From the NCBI RefSeq assembly GCF_038595055.1, contig NZ_CP152002.1, forward strand, positions 2,648,501-2,712,500: 64,000 bases of DNA, written 5' to 3'. Positions 34,672-43,618 of the stretch are shown here, piece by piece. Each line of letters opens with the position of its first letter. Within the stretch, counting starts at the first letter, position 1. Under the pieces are notes generated by a model that did no database searches, had not been told where the DNA came from, and was given only the letters and a program-made list of their open reading frames with translations. The translations under genes were made by a program, and so were the position numbers. The DNA is from Paenibacillus sp. FSL R7-0345. GTDB taxonomy: Bacteria; Bacillota; Bacilli; Paenibacillales; Paenibacillaceae.

Positions 34672-36157
34672 GCCCGAAGAGCCGGAGATGCTGTACCCGG
34701 ATCTTGCTTATAATATAGAGCGGATGCAGCTGGAATTCCTGAATTGTTCAGATATTATGTACCGGAATTGCAGTATCGGCGGACTGAACCGGGCCACACT
34801 GATTTATATGGATGGCATGTGTGACGTCCAGGCGGTCGATGAATTTGTGCTGCAGCCGCTGTTTGCTCATTTTCGTAGTAGTGACCGGATAGATGAGGTG
34901 CGGAATGTCGAGCTGAAGGATATCTTTATTCCCACTTTGAAAATAAGCGTTGCGTTTGAAACTGACGAAGTGATTAAGGCGATCCTGCGCGGGGAAACGG
35001 CTGTTTTTACGGAGGGCAATGCTTTTGTGCTGCTGGCTGATCTGGTCAAAATGGAGCAGCGCTCCATTGAGGAAGCGACCTCGGAAAAGGTCGTCCGCGG
35101 GCCGCGGGATGCGTTCATGGAATCACTCCGGACCAACACCTCCCTGCTCCGGCGGCGCATCCGCTCCTCCAAGCTGAAGCTGGAAGGTATGACGCTGGGC
35201 AGGCTGACTGAAACGGATGTTGTGATCGGCTATATGGAGGGGATTACCAAGGAAAGCCTGGTCAAAGAAGTTAGGAAGCGGCTGCAAACCATCGAGCTGG
35301 ACGGCATCATCCATTCCAGCAATATCGAAGAATATATTGAGGAGAATAAATTCTCACCTTTTCCGCAGATTCAGAATACGGAGCGGCCGGATGTAGCGGT
35401 TTCCAGCCTGCTTGAAGGAAAAGTTATCATTATTACGGATAACACGCCGTTTGTGCTTATTTTGCCTATGACCTATTGGTCCGGTCTGCAGGCGGTAGAT
35501 GACTATACCGACAGGTCGATGTACGCTACTTTTGTGCGCTGGATCCGCTATACGTTTGTACATATTTCCCTGCTCCTGCCGTCTTTGTATGTGGCACTAA
35601 CGACTTATCATCTGCAGGTTATCCCCACGCCGCTTGTGGTCAGCATTGCCTCGGCCAGAGAAGGGGTTCCCTTGCCGGCTGTTATTGAGGCGCTGATTAT
35701 GGAGTTTATCTTTGAGGGTCTGCGTGAAGCAGGAATCCGGCTGCCTCAGCAGGTAGGTCCGGCGGTCAGTATTGCTGGAGCCCTGGTTATTGGACAAGCG
35801 GTTGTAGCCGCGGGAATTATATCTACACCAATGGTCATAATCGTATCGCTGACAGGAATTGCTTCCTTTGCTTTTCCGGTCTATAGCCTGGGGACGGCCT
35901 ACCGGATGCTCCGATTTCCGCTGCTGATCGCTGCCGGGGTGCTGGGGTTTTATGGGATTGTTTTATTTCTTATCGTGCTCTCGGTGCATATGGTTATGCT
36001 TGAGCCTTTTGGTGTTCCGTATATGGAACCTTATGCACCGATGTCAGTACGCAATCTGAACGATGTACTTGTCCGGGCACCCAAATCCAAAATGCGCTGG
36101 CTGCAGCCATGGCTGACCCAGAGTAAGGCTGCGAGGTTCCCAAAACGAACCAAATAA
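34646..36157 (+). CDS. Germinant receptor subunit A (GerA/GerKA type)
   Basis: A 503-residue spore-membrane protein of the GerA family. The N-terminal half is hydrophilic, with the family pattern CSDIMYRNCSIGG, then GLNRATLIYMDGM, and the NVELKDIFIP segment. The C-terminal half has about five transmembrane segments, with VDDYTDRSMYATFVRWIR and the conserved run from PTPLVVSIASAREGVPLPAVIEAL. I chose the ATG at 34646, with GGGGGG 6-12 bases upstream, over the ATG at 34631. It heads an A-C-B receptor operon. GerA subunits assemble as ligand-gated channels triggering germination. The germinant is not predictable. Confidence 0.94.
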   Translation: MKQQTTFSKPEEPEMLYPDLAYNIERMQLEFLNCSDIMYRNCSIGGLNRATLIYMDGMCDVQAVDEFVLQPLFAHFRSSDRIDEVRNVELKDIFIPTLKISVAFETDEVIKAILRGETAVFTEGNAFVLLADLVKMEQRSIEEATSEKVVRGPRDAFMESLRTNTSLLRRRIRSSKLKLEGMTLGRLTETDVVIGYMEGITKESLVKEVRKRLQTIELDGIIHSSNIEEYIEENKFSPFPQIQNTERPDVAVSSLLEGKVIIITDNTPFVLILPMTYWSGLQAVDDYTDRSMYATFVRWIRYTFVHISLLLPSLYVALTTYHLQVIPTPLVVSIASAREGVPLPAVIEALIMEFIFEGLREAGIRLPQQVGPAVSIAGALVIGQAVVAAGIISTPMVIIVSLTGIASFAFPVYSLGTAYRMLRFPLLIAAGVLGFYGIVLFLIVLSVHMVMLEPFGVPYMEPYAPMSVRNLNDVLVRAPKSKMRWLQPWLTQSKAARFPKRTK

Positions 36158-36180
36158 CAGGCAGGAAGGGACTCGGAACT

Positions 36181-37443
36181 ATGTACAGGAAACTAGTAGC
36201 GTTATTCCTCATCCTGCCCTTGCTGCTTACCGGATGCTGGGACCGGCAGGAGCTGAATGACCAGGCGATTGTGCTGGGCTGGGGAATGGACCAGGCAGAA
36301 GACGGAGCCTATCTGGCGACTGCCAACCTGGTGCTGCCGCTAGCTTCCAAATCAGGCGGACAGCAGGGTGGGGAACAGGGCGGGCGGTCCGGGTTTATGA
36401 CGGAAAGTGCATACGGCAGAAACAACAGGGATGCCGAGCAGAATATGCAAAGAAAGCTATCCCGGGTACTTTTTCCGGGGCACCGGCGAAATATCTTTAT
36501 CGGGGAAAAGCTGGCCGAGCATGGCGTTTTCTCCATCCTCGATGAGTATGGGCGCAGCCCGATGGTCCGCCCGCGGACGAATATTTTTGTCGTTAAAGGG
36601 GGGACGGCCCAGGAGGCGATGAGCCTGGCTTATCAGCTTGAGACCAATCCGGCGATTGCTGTGCAGAAAATCCAGGAGAAGAGCGGGGCGCCGATCAGCC
36701 GCTCCCTGCTGGACTTCTTCATCATGGCCAATGGTACCGGCTGCGGGGTCATGCCTGCGCTTACCATTGTGCCTCCGGAAATGAAAACGGACAAAAAGAG
36801 CAAGAATGACAGCCCGCCGCAGACGACACTCGGTTTATATGGAGTGGCTGTGTTTAATGGACAGCTGGAGCTGGCCGGGTATCTGAGTAATGATGAATCC
36901 TGGGCCAGACTCTGGATCACTAATGAGTTAGCCTTTCGAAACTTTACTACCATTATTAATCCGGAAGATGCAGAACAATCCGGCGGAAAGGCGGGAATGG
37001 ATGCCTTGTCCGGAGCGACTAAAGGTCAGACGGTAACTGTCAATGTAGACACGTTCAAAAGCCATATTACACCCATTTTCACTGATGGCCTGCCTAAATT
37101 TCGTATCCTGCTGGAGGGTAAGGGATTTATTGAAGAGAATAACTCACCGCTTAATCTCTCTAAGACGGCAAATGTAGAGAAGGTAGAAGCCCGGATGAAC
37201 CAGTATCTTGTAGAGAAAATCCAAAAAGTTACGGAGAAGGTACAGAAGGATTTTAAAAGTGATATCTTCGGTCTTGGAGATACGATTCACCGCCGCCATC
37301 CCTACCGGTGGAAGAAGCTGGCTGCTGATTGGGAAACTATTTTTCCTGAAATTGAGCTGGATATCACGGTTAAGCTTGACCTCACCGGAACAGGAATTAC
37401 GGGAGAATCCTTACTGCCAACGAGAGAAGGCGGTGAGAAGTAG
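36181..37443 (+). CDS. Germinant receptor lipoprotein subunit C (Ger(x)C family)
   Basis: A 420-residue lipoprotein with lipobox LLLTGCWD (Cys19) and the family-typical CWDRQELN start, then GWGMDQAEDG. The C-terminal domain carries the SDIFGLGDTIHRRHPYRWKKL pattern seen in GerAC/GerKC. It is anchored at the outer face of the spore inner membrane. It follows subunit A by 24 bases and abuts subunit B directly. The A-C-B order matches operons such as gerK. Confidence 0.94.
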   Translation: MYRKLVALFLILPLLLTGCWDRQELNDQAIVLGWGMDQAEDGAYLATANLVLPLASKSGGQQGGEQGGRSGFMTESAYGRNNRDAEQNMQRKLSRVLFPGHRRNIFIGEKLAEHGVFSILDEYGRSPMVRPRTNIFVVKGGTAQEAMSLAYQLETNPAIAVQKIQEKSGAPISRSLLDFFIMANGTGCGVMPALTIVPPEMKTDKKSKNDSPPQTTLGLYGVAVFNGQLELAGYLSNDESWARLWITNELAFRNFTTIINPEDAEQSGGKAGMDALSGATKGQTVTVNVDTFKSHITPIFTDGLPKFRILLEGKGFIEENNSPLNLSKTANVEKVEARMNQYLVEKIQKVTEKVQKDFKSDIFGLGDTIHRRHPYRWKKLAADWETIFPEIELDITVKLDLTGTGITGESLLPTREGGEK

Positions 37444-38535
37444 ATGAAGATCAGCAACCGTCAGCTGTTCTGGATGATTATGATGCTGGAGATCGGAATT
37501 AATCTGCTGGTTTCGATGACAGCGACAATCCGCTATGCCAGGCAGGATGCCTGGATTTCCTATCTGCTGGCCGGAGCGGCGGGGATCGTTATTACGTGGA
37601 TTGCCGCCAAACTCAGCTCCAGATACCCCCGGCAGACCTTAATGGAATTTAGTGTAACTATTCTCGGAAGGTGGGCAGGCAAGCTAATCGTAATTCCTTT
37701 TATTCTCCAATGGTTTTGGGCGATGAGTCTGATCCTGCGTGATGAATTCCTGTTCATCCGCCTGAGTGTGCTGTACAAGACACCTGACTGGGTTGTCATC
37801 GGAACGATGATCGGTATCGTGTTCTATACAGTACACCGTGGGGGAATTATAGCGATCGGCAGGGTAAGTGAGCTGTGGGGACCTATTCTGATGCTTATTC
37901 TGGTACTGACCTTTGTCTTAACGGTTAACAATCTCAACTGGCCTATGCTGCTGCCGGTGTATGCAGATACTGGCCCGGCTTTAATAATGGAAGGAGCGCT
38001 TGCGCCGGTCTCGCTGCTGGGCGAATCGATCCTGCTGATGATGCTGTTTCCGTTTGCAGAGAATCCCGGAAAAGCAACAAGGATGGTGCTGCTGCTGGGT
38101 GTAGCCATATCTTCAATCTTCCTGCTGCTGGGCATATTATGGGTCATTATGACCTTCGGCCCGGCAGTCGGCGGGCGTCTGCAGTTTCCCTTTTTTGAAA
38201 TGGTCAAGCTGGTCTATCTGATGGAGTTTATTCAGAATATGGATATATTCGTGATGGCGGTCTGGCTGGTTTGTATCTTCGTTAAGCTGTCCATTTGCGT
38301 GTTCGTAACCAGCTATGGTCTGGCCCAATGGGCTGGAAAGACACGCAGCTGGAAAAAACTCCTCTGGATCGTGGCGGCGTTAACATTCGGGCTGGCCATG
38401 CTGGTCATTAGGTTGAACCCTCCGGCCGGGGTGCTGCTAAAGGGTGTCTGGATCCGCTATGTGCTTCCGGTAAATATGATTGCAATTCCGTTATTCCTGC
38501 TGATTGTTTCATCGATCCGGGGAAGTCGGCAATAG
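37444..38535 (+). CDS. Germinant receptor permease subunit B (GerAB type)
   Basis: A 363-residue integral membrane protein with about ten apolar segments, of the GerB branch of the amino acid/polyamine/organocation superfamily. Typical elements are the N-terminal ISNRQLFWMIMMLEIG and the loop NNLNWPMLLPVYADTGPALIMEG. Subunit B is thought to carry the germinant-binding site. It is the full-length counterpart of the truncated gene at the left edge. Its start abuts the GerC stop, and a terminator follows. Confidence 0.93.
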   Translation: MKISNRQLFWMIMMLEIGINLLVSMTATIRYARQDAWISYLLAGAAGIVITWIAAKLSSRYPRQTLMEFSVTILGRWAGKLIVIPFILQWFWAMSLILRDEFLFIRLSVLYKTPDWVVIGTMIGIVFYTVHRGGIIAIGRVSELWGPILMLILVLTFVLTVNNLNWPMLLPVYADTGPALIMEGALAPVSLLGESILLMMLFPFAENPGKATRMVLLLGVAISSIFLLLGILWVIMTFGPAVGGRLQFPFFEMVKLVYLMEFIQNMDIFVMAVWLVCIFVKLSICVFVTSYGLAQWAGKTRSWKKLLWIVAALTFGLAMLVIRLNPPAGVLLKGVWIRYVLPVNMIAIPLFLLIVSSIRGSRQ

Positions 38536-38559
38536 AAATACTATAGTTACTGGTTTAAA

Positions 38560-38595
38560 ACATGGTAGCGCGATATTGCGCTGCCGTGTTTTTTT
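38560..38595 (+). terminator. Terminator after the ger operon
   Basis: A 12-bp stem ACATGGTAGCGC / GCGCTGCCGTGT with two G-U wobbles and a GATATT loop runs into seven T. Confidence 0.9.
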
Positions 38596-38612
38596 GTGTT
38601 CAAAACATTAAT

Positions 38613-38632
38613 TTGCGTAAACGTTTTTACAA
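38613..38632. promoter_or_regulatory. LacI-type operator, distal copy (O1)
   Basis: TTGCGTAAACGTTTTTACAA differs at one position from the copy at 38951 and shares its first 13 bases with the copy at 39020. It has an AAACGTTT core dyad. It lies about 340 bp upstream of the second copy, a distance compatible with looping. It belongs to the gap 38596-39050, which otherwise shows only AT-rich sequence. Confidence 0.6.
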
Positions 38633-38871
38633 GGTATAGCTGCAAATCTGAATCATTATGAGAAGTACTGTGATAAATCACTGTTTGGTGAAAAATTATA
38701 AATATAGTAAATATAAGAGACTGAACCAGTACGCCGAAAATAAAATCACATAGCAAATGGATCGATCATCCGACTATTTACGTTAACTAACATGACATAT
38801 AAAAGTGAAAAATATATGTTTAATGGGATTTTTAGCCATAAGATATAACATGATTGCGTTACTTATGTAGG

Positions 38872-38887
38872 TTGAAACCGTTTTTAT
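38872..38887 (+). promoter_or_regulatory. cre-like catabolite operator before the lacI-rbsK operon
   Basis: TTGAAACCGTTTTTAT fits the cre consensus WTGNAANCGNWWNCAW with one mismatch (T for C). CcpA control of the downstream sugar operon would fit. Confidence 0.5.
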
Positions 38888-38950
38888 TTTGAAAATACGG
38901 TAAAAAGGGATTGTAATCCTGAAAAACCTATACTAAAATGAACCTAGAAA

Positions 38951-38970
38951 TTGCGTAAACGTTTTTGCAA
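38951..38970. promoter_or_regulatory. LacI-type operator, middle copy (O2)
   Basis: TTGCGTAAACGTTTTTGCAA: TTGC and GCAA arms flank the perfect core AAACGTTT, with only the two bases between arm and core unmatched. It lies 80 bp before the regulator's start codon. Confidence 0.65.
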
Positions 38971-39019
38971 AGATGAGGATACTTCACATATCATAACGCT
39001 GGTATATAGAGGAAATATG

Positions 39020-39039
39020 TTGCGTAAACGTTATGACAG
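39020..39039. promoter_or_regulatory. LacI-type operator, proximal copy overlapping the ribosome site (O3)
   Basis: The sequence begins TTGCGTAAACGTT like the other two and then diverges (ATGACAG). It reaches into the ribosome binding region of the LacI-family gene, 69 bp downstream of the middle operator. It is the natural site for autoregulation. Confidence 0.55.
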
Positions 39040-39050
39040 AGAGGAAAAAT

Positions 39051-40067
39051 ATGGCGGACAAAGAAATGACAATTAAAGACGTGGCCAGACTCGCCGGAGT
39101 TTCCGTGGCTACCGTCTCACGGGTGATGAACGGCAGGGACCGCGTAAGTGATGCCACCCGCAAGAAAATCCAGAGGATTATTGAAGAACTGAATTTTGTA
39201 CCTAATACGATGGCTGCCTCCATGGTCAGCAAAAAGACGCATATGCTGGCAGTCGTTGTTCCGGAAATCCAGAATCCGTTCTATACAGCGGTCATCGGCG
39301 GTACGGTCGAGGCGGCCAAGAAGGAGGGTTTTTCCACACTCGTTGTATCTACCTATAATGATGAGGCTGAGGAGGAGGAGTTTTTCGAAGGCTTTCTGGG
39401 GCGCAATGTGGACGGCATCATCCTGATCGGCACGCACAAAGAGGCCGGCTTTTACCGGAATATCCGCAAGCCAACCATTCTGGTTGACCGTTATATCAAT
39501 GACTGCGGGCATGACGGTGTACTGATTGATAACTTCCGCGGGGCATACGAGGCGGCCAGGCATTTTGTGGATTACGGCCATAAGCGGATTGCCATTATCG
39601 ACGGGGCGCATGACTTCAACGACGGCAAGGACCGCTACTGGGGTTATCATCAGGCTTTGCATGAGCATGGGATTACGCCGCAGCCGCAGTATCATAAGCA
39701 GGGCAACTGGCTGGAAGAGGACGGATACAGGTTCACGATGGAGCTGATGCAGTCCGCTGAGCCGCCGACCGCAATTTTTGCCACCAACAACGTGATCTGC
39801 ACCGGTGCCATTAAGGCGATCCGCGACCTTAATCTCCAGATTGGCGAGGAGGTTTCGCTGATCGGGTTCGACGAGAATGAGCTTGCCCAGTTTGTCCAGC
39901 CGCGGGTAACCGTAGTCGGCAGACCGATGAGGGAGATGGGCATACAGGCGACGGAAATGCTGATCCAGAAGATCAAGACCCCGCAGGGCGATCCGTCCAA
40001 GCTTAAAAAGGTAGTACTGGATGTGGAACTGATCAAGCGGGGTTCGGTTAAAAAGTTGAACGGTTAG
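39051..40067 (+). CDS. LacI-family transcriptional regulator
   Basis: A 338-residue repressor. The helix-turn-helix and hinge at residues 5-55 are textbook (MTIKDVARLAGVSVATVSRVMNG, then NFVPNTMAASM), followed by a periplasmic-binding-type ligand domain (VVVPEIQNPFY, ILVDRYI, IGFDE). I chose the ATG at 39051, 7 bases after GAGAGG. The in-frame ATG at 39033 lies inside the proximal operator. It is first in the operon with ribokinase and the ABC genes and likely senses the imported sugar or its phosphate. Three matching operators lie upstream. Confidence 0.93.
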   Translation: MADKEMTIKDVARLAGVSVATVSRVMNGRDRVSDATRKKIQRIIEELNFVPNTMAASMVSKKTHMLAVVVPEIQNPFYTAVIGGTVEAAKKEGFSTLVVSTYNDEAEEEEFFEGFLGRNVDGIILIGTHKEAGFYRNIRKPTILVDRYINDCGHDGVLIDNFRGAYEAARHFVDYGHKRIAIIDGAHDFNDGKDRYWGYHQALHEHGITPQPQYHKQGNWLEEDGYRFTMELMQSAEPPTAIFATNNVICTGAIKAIRDLNLQIGEEVSLIGFDENELAQFVQPRVTVVGRPMREMGIQATEMLIQKIKTPQGDPSKLKKVVLDVELIKRGSVKKLNG

Positions 40068-40083
40068 CACAGGAGGCAGACAT

Positions 40084-41010
40084 ATGGCCAACATACTTGT
40101 CATAGGCAGCATGAATATGGATATAGTGTCACAGGTCCAGTGTCTACCTGTTCCGGGGGAGACGATACAGGGGCTGGGAACCGGCTTCCATGCCGGTGGT
40201 AAGGGAGCCAATCAGGCCTGTGCCGCCTCCCGCTCGGGGGCTAAAGTAACAATGGCGGGCGGGCTTGGCACGGACGCCTTCGGAACAGAGCTGCACAGGA
40301 AGCTGCAGGATGAAGGCATTGATACCGGAGCTGTAGCTATCAAGCCGGAGACGACCGGGATCGCGCTGATTACCACAGATGCTTGGGGGGAGAACAGCAT
40401 TATCCTCTCTCCCGGTGCTAACTACAGCTATAGTGCAGAGGATCTGAAGACGTTAGATTTCACCCGCTTTGATGTCATCCTGCTGCAAAATGAAATAGCG
40501 GAAACGGTCAATGAAGCGGTGCTTGAAAAAGCTGAGGCGGCAGGAGTCCCTGTAGTAATGAACCCTGCTCCGGTCAGCGGATTTAAACGGGCTTGGCTCA
40601 GCCGCAGCAAGCTGCTGATCTTGAATGAAATTGAAGCGGAGGCACTTAGCGGAGTCAGGATTACAGACTTCAGTGAGGCTCAGACGGCGGGCCGGAGTCT
40701 GCTTGCAGTAGGGATATCGCAGGTCATCATCACTCTGGGGAGCAAGGGATCGCTCTACATGGACACAGACGGAAGGTTAATAGAAACCCCGGCTTATCCG
40801 GTCCAGGCAGTGGATACCACCGCAGCAGGAGATACCTTCATCGGGGCGTTGGCTGCCAGCTATTATGGCGGGATGGGGCTGAAGGACAGCCTGCATTATG
40901 CGTCAGCTGCGGCGGCACTGACCGTATCCGGTGCCGGAGCGCAAAGCTCTATACCGGTGAAGGAGCAGGTGAATGCGTTTCTTGGCAGGATGGGTTCATC
41001 AACGGATTAA
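40084..41010 (+). CDS. rbsK: Ribokinase-like PfkB sugar kinase
   Basis: A 308-residue cytoplasmic kinase of the PfkB family, closest by motif to ribokinase: N-terminal GSMNMDIV, substrate loop HAGGKGANQA near residue 38, and the anion-hole/catalytic motif DTTAAGDTF near 242, with the base aspartate present. It phosphorylates a pentose or related sugar entering through the RbsABC-type importer encoded downstream. AGGAGG precedes the ATG. The symbol reflects family similarity; the natural substrate might be another furanose, nucleoside or sugar acid. Confidence 0.88.
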   Translation: MANILVIGSMNMDIVSQVQCLPVPGETIQGLGTGFHAGGKGANQACAASRSGAKVTMAGGLGTDAFGTELHRKLQDEGIDTGAVAIKPETTGIALITTDAWGENSIILSPGANYSYSAEDLKTLDFTRFDVILLQNEIAETVNEAVLEKAEAAGVPVVMNPAPVSGFKRAWLSRSKLLILNEIEAEALSGVRITDFSEAQTAGRSLLAVGISQVIITLGSKGSLYMDTDGRLIETPAYPVQAVDTTAAGDTFIGALAASYYGGMGLKDSLHYASAAAALTVSGAGAQSSIPVKEQVNAFLGRMGSSTD

Positions 41011-41147
41011 CCTGAACCATACCGTTTTTACCGGCGGGGAATACCATTCTGCATCTATGCACTTTTATCAATTAACGCTTAGACTTTTTAAAGTGAGGAA
41101 GCATAAACCCGGTTCCAGCACTGTGAATGAAGAAGGGGGTCAAGAGG

Positions 41148-42659
41148 ATGAGCCAGCCAGTATTGTCCATGGAAGGAATCAGCAAAGAATTTCCCGGTGT
41201 GAAAGCTTTGGCGGATGTTGATTTTGAACTATATCCCGGTGAAGTGCATGCGTTAATGGGAGAGAACGGTGCCGGCAAATCGACACTGATGAAAATCCTC
41301 TCCGGCGTCTATTCGCCAACCGCAGGGGTCATCAGGCTGAAAGGCAAAGAGGCGGCCTTCCGCAATCCGCTGGATGCGCAGCTTCAGGGGGTGTCGATCA
41401 TCCACCAGGAATTCAACCTGTTTACCAATTTGTCGGCAGCGGAAAATATTTTCATTGACCGTCCCGAAATGGTTGGCCGCTTCGGTGTAATCAAGTGGTC
41501 AAAAATGGTCGAGCAGGCGCAGGCGCTGGTTGATTCCATCGGAGGCGGCGAAATTGATGTCCGTCAGGAGGTGCGGCATCTGGGTGTACATAGCCAGCAG
41601 GTGGTCGAGATCGCCAAGGCATTATCTTTTAAGGCGGATGTGCTGATTATGGATGAGCCGTCGGCAGCGCTGCCCGAGAATGAAGTGAAAAAGATGTTCG
41701 AAGTCGTCCGGAAGCTGCGCTCGCAGGGAGTGGCCATTGTGTATGTCTCGCACCGGATGAAGGAAATTTTTGAAATCGCCGATAAGGTCACTGTGCTGCG
41801 GGACGGCCGCAAAATCGGCACCCGGCCGATCGGTGAAGTCACCGAACAGAGCCTGATTCAGATGATGGTCGGCAAAGAGGTACAGCAGCTGTATCCTGTC
41901 CGGGAGCAGCCGCCCGGGAAAGAGGTTGTGCTGAAGGTCAACGAAATGTCGCTGGATGCCAGCCACAAGATTTCGTTTGAGCTGCATAAAGGCGAAATTC
42001 TCGGCTTATTCGGCATACCGGGCTCTGGATCACATACCGTTGCCGAGCGGTTGTTCGGCCTCAAGCGGGGAACCGGCGGGGTGGAAATCAATGGCCGGCC
42101 TGTCAGGATTGCCAGCCCCGGCGATGCCAAAGCTAAAAAGTTAGCTTATGTCCCGCCCGACCGGCACCGCCAGGGCATTATCAAGCCGATGTCGATCAGG
42201 CAGAACATTTCCTTGCCGACCTTACCCGGATTATCCAAGGGACTGGTGCTGGACCGCGATGCTATCCGGGATGTAAGTGCAGAGTACATGGAGAAGCTGC
42301 GGATCAAGGCTCCGGGGGACGGACAAAGCGTAGATTTTCTCAGTGGAGGCAACCAGCAGAAGGTCGTCATCGCCAAATGGCTGGCGGCGAAGCCGGATAT
42401 TCTGATTCTGGAAGAACCGACCCGGGGTGTGGATGTCGGCGCCAAGGCGGAGATTTACAGCATTATTCACGGGTTGGCCCAGGAGGGACTGAGCATCCTG
42501 CTGATTTCCTCCGAGATGCCGGAGGTCCTTGGCCTGAGTGACCGGGTGCTGGTCATGTATAAAGGGGAAATTGTCCATGAATTTGCCCGCGGTGAAGCCG
42601 ACCAGGAGCAGCTGCTGCAGCGGGCATCCTATCCCCGCACGGAAGGAGCCGTCATATGA
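41148..42659 (+). CDS. Sugar ABC transporter ATPase, RbsA type (two NBDs)
   Basis: A 503-residue CUT2 ATPase with two nucleotide-binding domains. The first has Walker A GENGAGKST near residue 36 and Walker B VLIMDEPSAAL. The second has a degenerate Walker A (GIPGSGSHT) but a clear signature LSGGNQQKV and ILEEPTRGVDVG; that asymmetry is normal for RbsA proteins. I chose the ATG at 41148, 7 bases after AAGGGGG, over the ATG at 41127. It overlaps the first permease gene by 4 bases. The 137-base gap from the kinase gene contains no clear promoter. Confidence 0.94.
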   Translation: MSQPVLSMEGISKEFPGVKALADVDFELYPGEVHALMGENGAGKSTLMKILSGVYSPTAGVIRLKGKEAAFRNPLDAQLQGVSIIHQEFNLFTNLSAAENIFIDRPEMVGRFGVIKWSKMVEQAQALVDSIGGGEIDVRQEVRHLGVHSQQVVEIAKALSFKADVLIMDEPSAALPENEVKKMFEVVRKLRSQGVAIVYVSHRMKEIFEIADKVTVLRDGRKIGTRPIGEVTEQSLIQMMVGKEVQQLYPVREQPPGKEVVLKVNEMSLDASHKISFELHKGEILGLFGIPGSGSHTVAERLFGLKRGTGGVEINGRPVRIASPGDAKAKKLAYVPPDRHRQGIIKPMSIRQNISLPTLPGLSKGLVLDRDAIRDVSAEYMEKLRIKAPGDGQSVDFLSGGNQQKVVIAKWLAAKPDILILEEPTRGVDVGAKAEIYSIIHGLAQEGLSILLISSEMPEVLGLSDRVLVMYKGEIVHEFARGEADQEQLLQRASYPRTEGAVI

Positions 42660-43618
42660 AACGTATTTTAAATGTGCATGAAGCACCGATTCTGATTTTC
42701 ACGATACTTGTCATCATCTTGTTCTCGCTCATTTCACCGGATTTTTTCGCAATCAATAACTTTAAGCTGATTCTGGACCAGAACATCACCATGTTCATTG
42801 TCGCTATCGGGATGACAATGGTAATCCTGCTCGGCGGCATGGACTTGTCGGTCGGCTCCGTTCTGGCTGTCACGGCCACCTCGGTCGGGCTGTTCCTCAG
42901 TAAAGGAATTTCTCCCGTAGTTGCAGCTCTGCTGGGAATCGTGATCGGCGTCCTCTGCGGGATGGTCAACGGATATTTCATCGCCGTCCGCAAAATTCCC
43001 GACATTATCGTGACGCTTGCAACCATGTACATTTTCCGGGGCGTGGCGGTCGGGATCAGCGGGGGGACCTGGATGAACAATTTTCCCGAAGGCTTCCGCT
43101 TTTTCGGACAAGGGACGGTGGCAGGCGTTTCGTTTCCGCTCCTAGTAGCGATTCTGCTGATCGCCGTATTCATCTATTTGCTGAAATTCACCCGTGCCGG
43201 CCGGAGAATCTACTCCGTCGGAGGGAACAGCTCAGCGGCCAAGCTTGCCGGAATCCGCGTACCCAAAACCAAGTTTATGGTCTACGTGTTAACCGGACTG
43301 CTGGTCGGGATTGCCTCCGTCATTTTTGCCGCAAAGGTGGGCAGTGTCCAGGCTTCGACTGCGGGTAACAGCCTGTCTTTTGAAGTCATGGCTGCTGTAC
43401 TGATCGGCGGCGGCAGTATCTTCGGCGGGGTCGGGACGATTGCCGGAACGATGCTCGGCGTACTGTTTATGGGCATTGTCAAAAACGGGCTGATCATCGC
43501 CAAGGTGTCGCCGTTCTGGGTGGATGCTACGACCGGTTTTCTGATTATCCTGGCTATAGTCATCAACACGCTGCAGCGGGCGCACCACAATAAAGGGAGA
43601 GAGGGGGATCTGGTATGA
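42656..43618 (+). CDS. Sugar ABC permease 1, RbsC type
   Basis: A 320-residue CUT2 permease with about ten apolar segments. Family motifs: GMTMVILLGGMDLSVGSVLA near residue 50, VNGYFIAVRKIPDIIVTLATM near 105, GGNSSAAKLAGI near 185, and GGGSIFGGVGTIAGTMLGVL near 245. It is coupled by ATGA overlaps to the ATPase and to the second permease. The presence of two different permeases rather than one RbsC homodimer resembles Lsr and rhamnose importers. Confidence 0.93.
   Translation: MKRILNVHEAPILIFTILVIILFSLISPDFFAINNFKLILDQNITMFIVAIGMTMVILLGGMDLSVGSVLAVTATSVGLFLSKGISPVVAALLGIVIGVLCGMVNGYFIAVRKIPDIIVTLATMYIFRGVAVGISGGTWMNNFPEGFRFFGQGTVAGVSFPLLVAILLIAVFIYLLKFTRAGRRIYSVGGNSSAAKLAGIRVPKTKFMVYVLTGLLVGIASVIFAAKVGSVQASTAGNSLSFEVMAAVLIGGGSIFGGVGTIAGTMLGVLFMGIVKNGLIIAKVSPFWVDATTGFLIILAIVINTLQRAHHNKGREGDLV

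Noticed and set aside
39117..40211. Open minus-strand frame of 364 codons
   Set aside because: Antisense to the LacI and ribokinase genes; no domain and no plausible start.
41011..41147. Possible internal promoter or small gene between rbsK and the ABC ATPase
   Set aside because: No convincing -10/-35 pair, hairpin with T-run, or ribosome-bound frame apart from the ATPase start itself.
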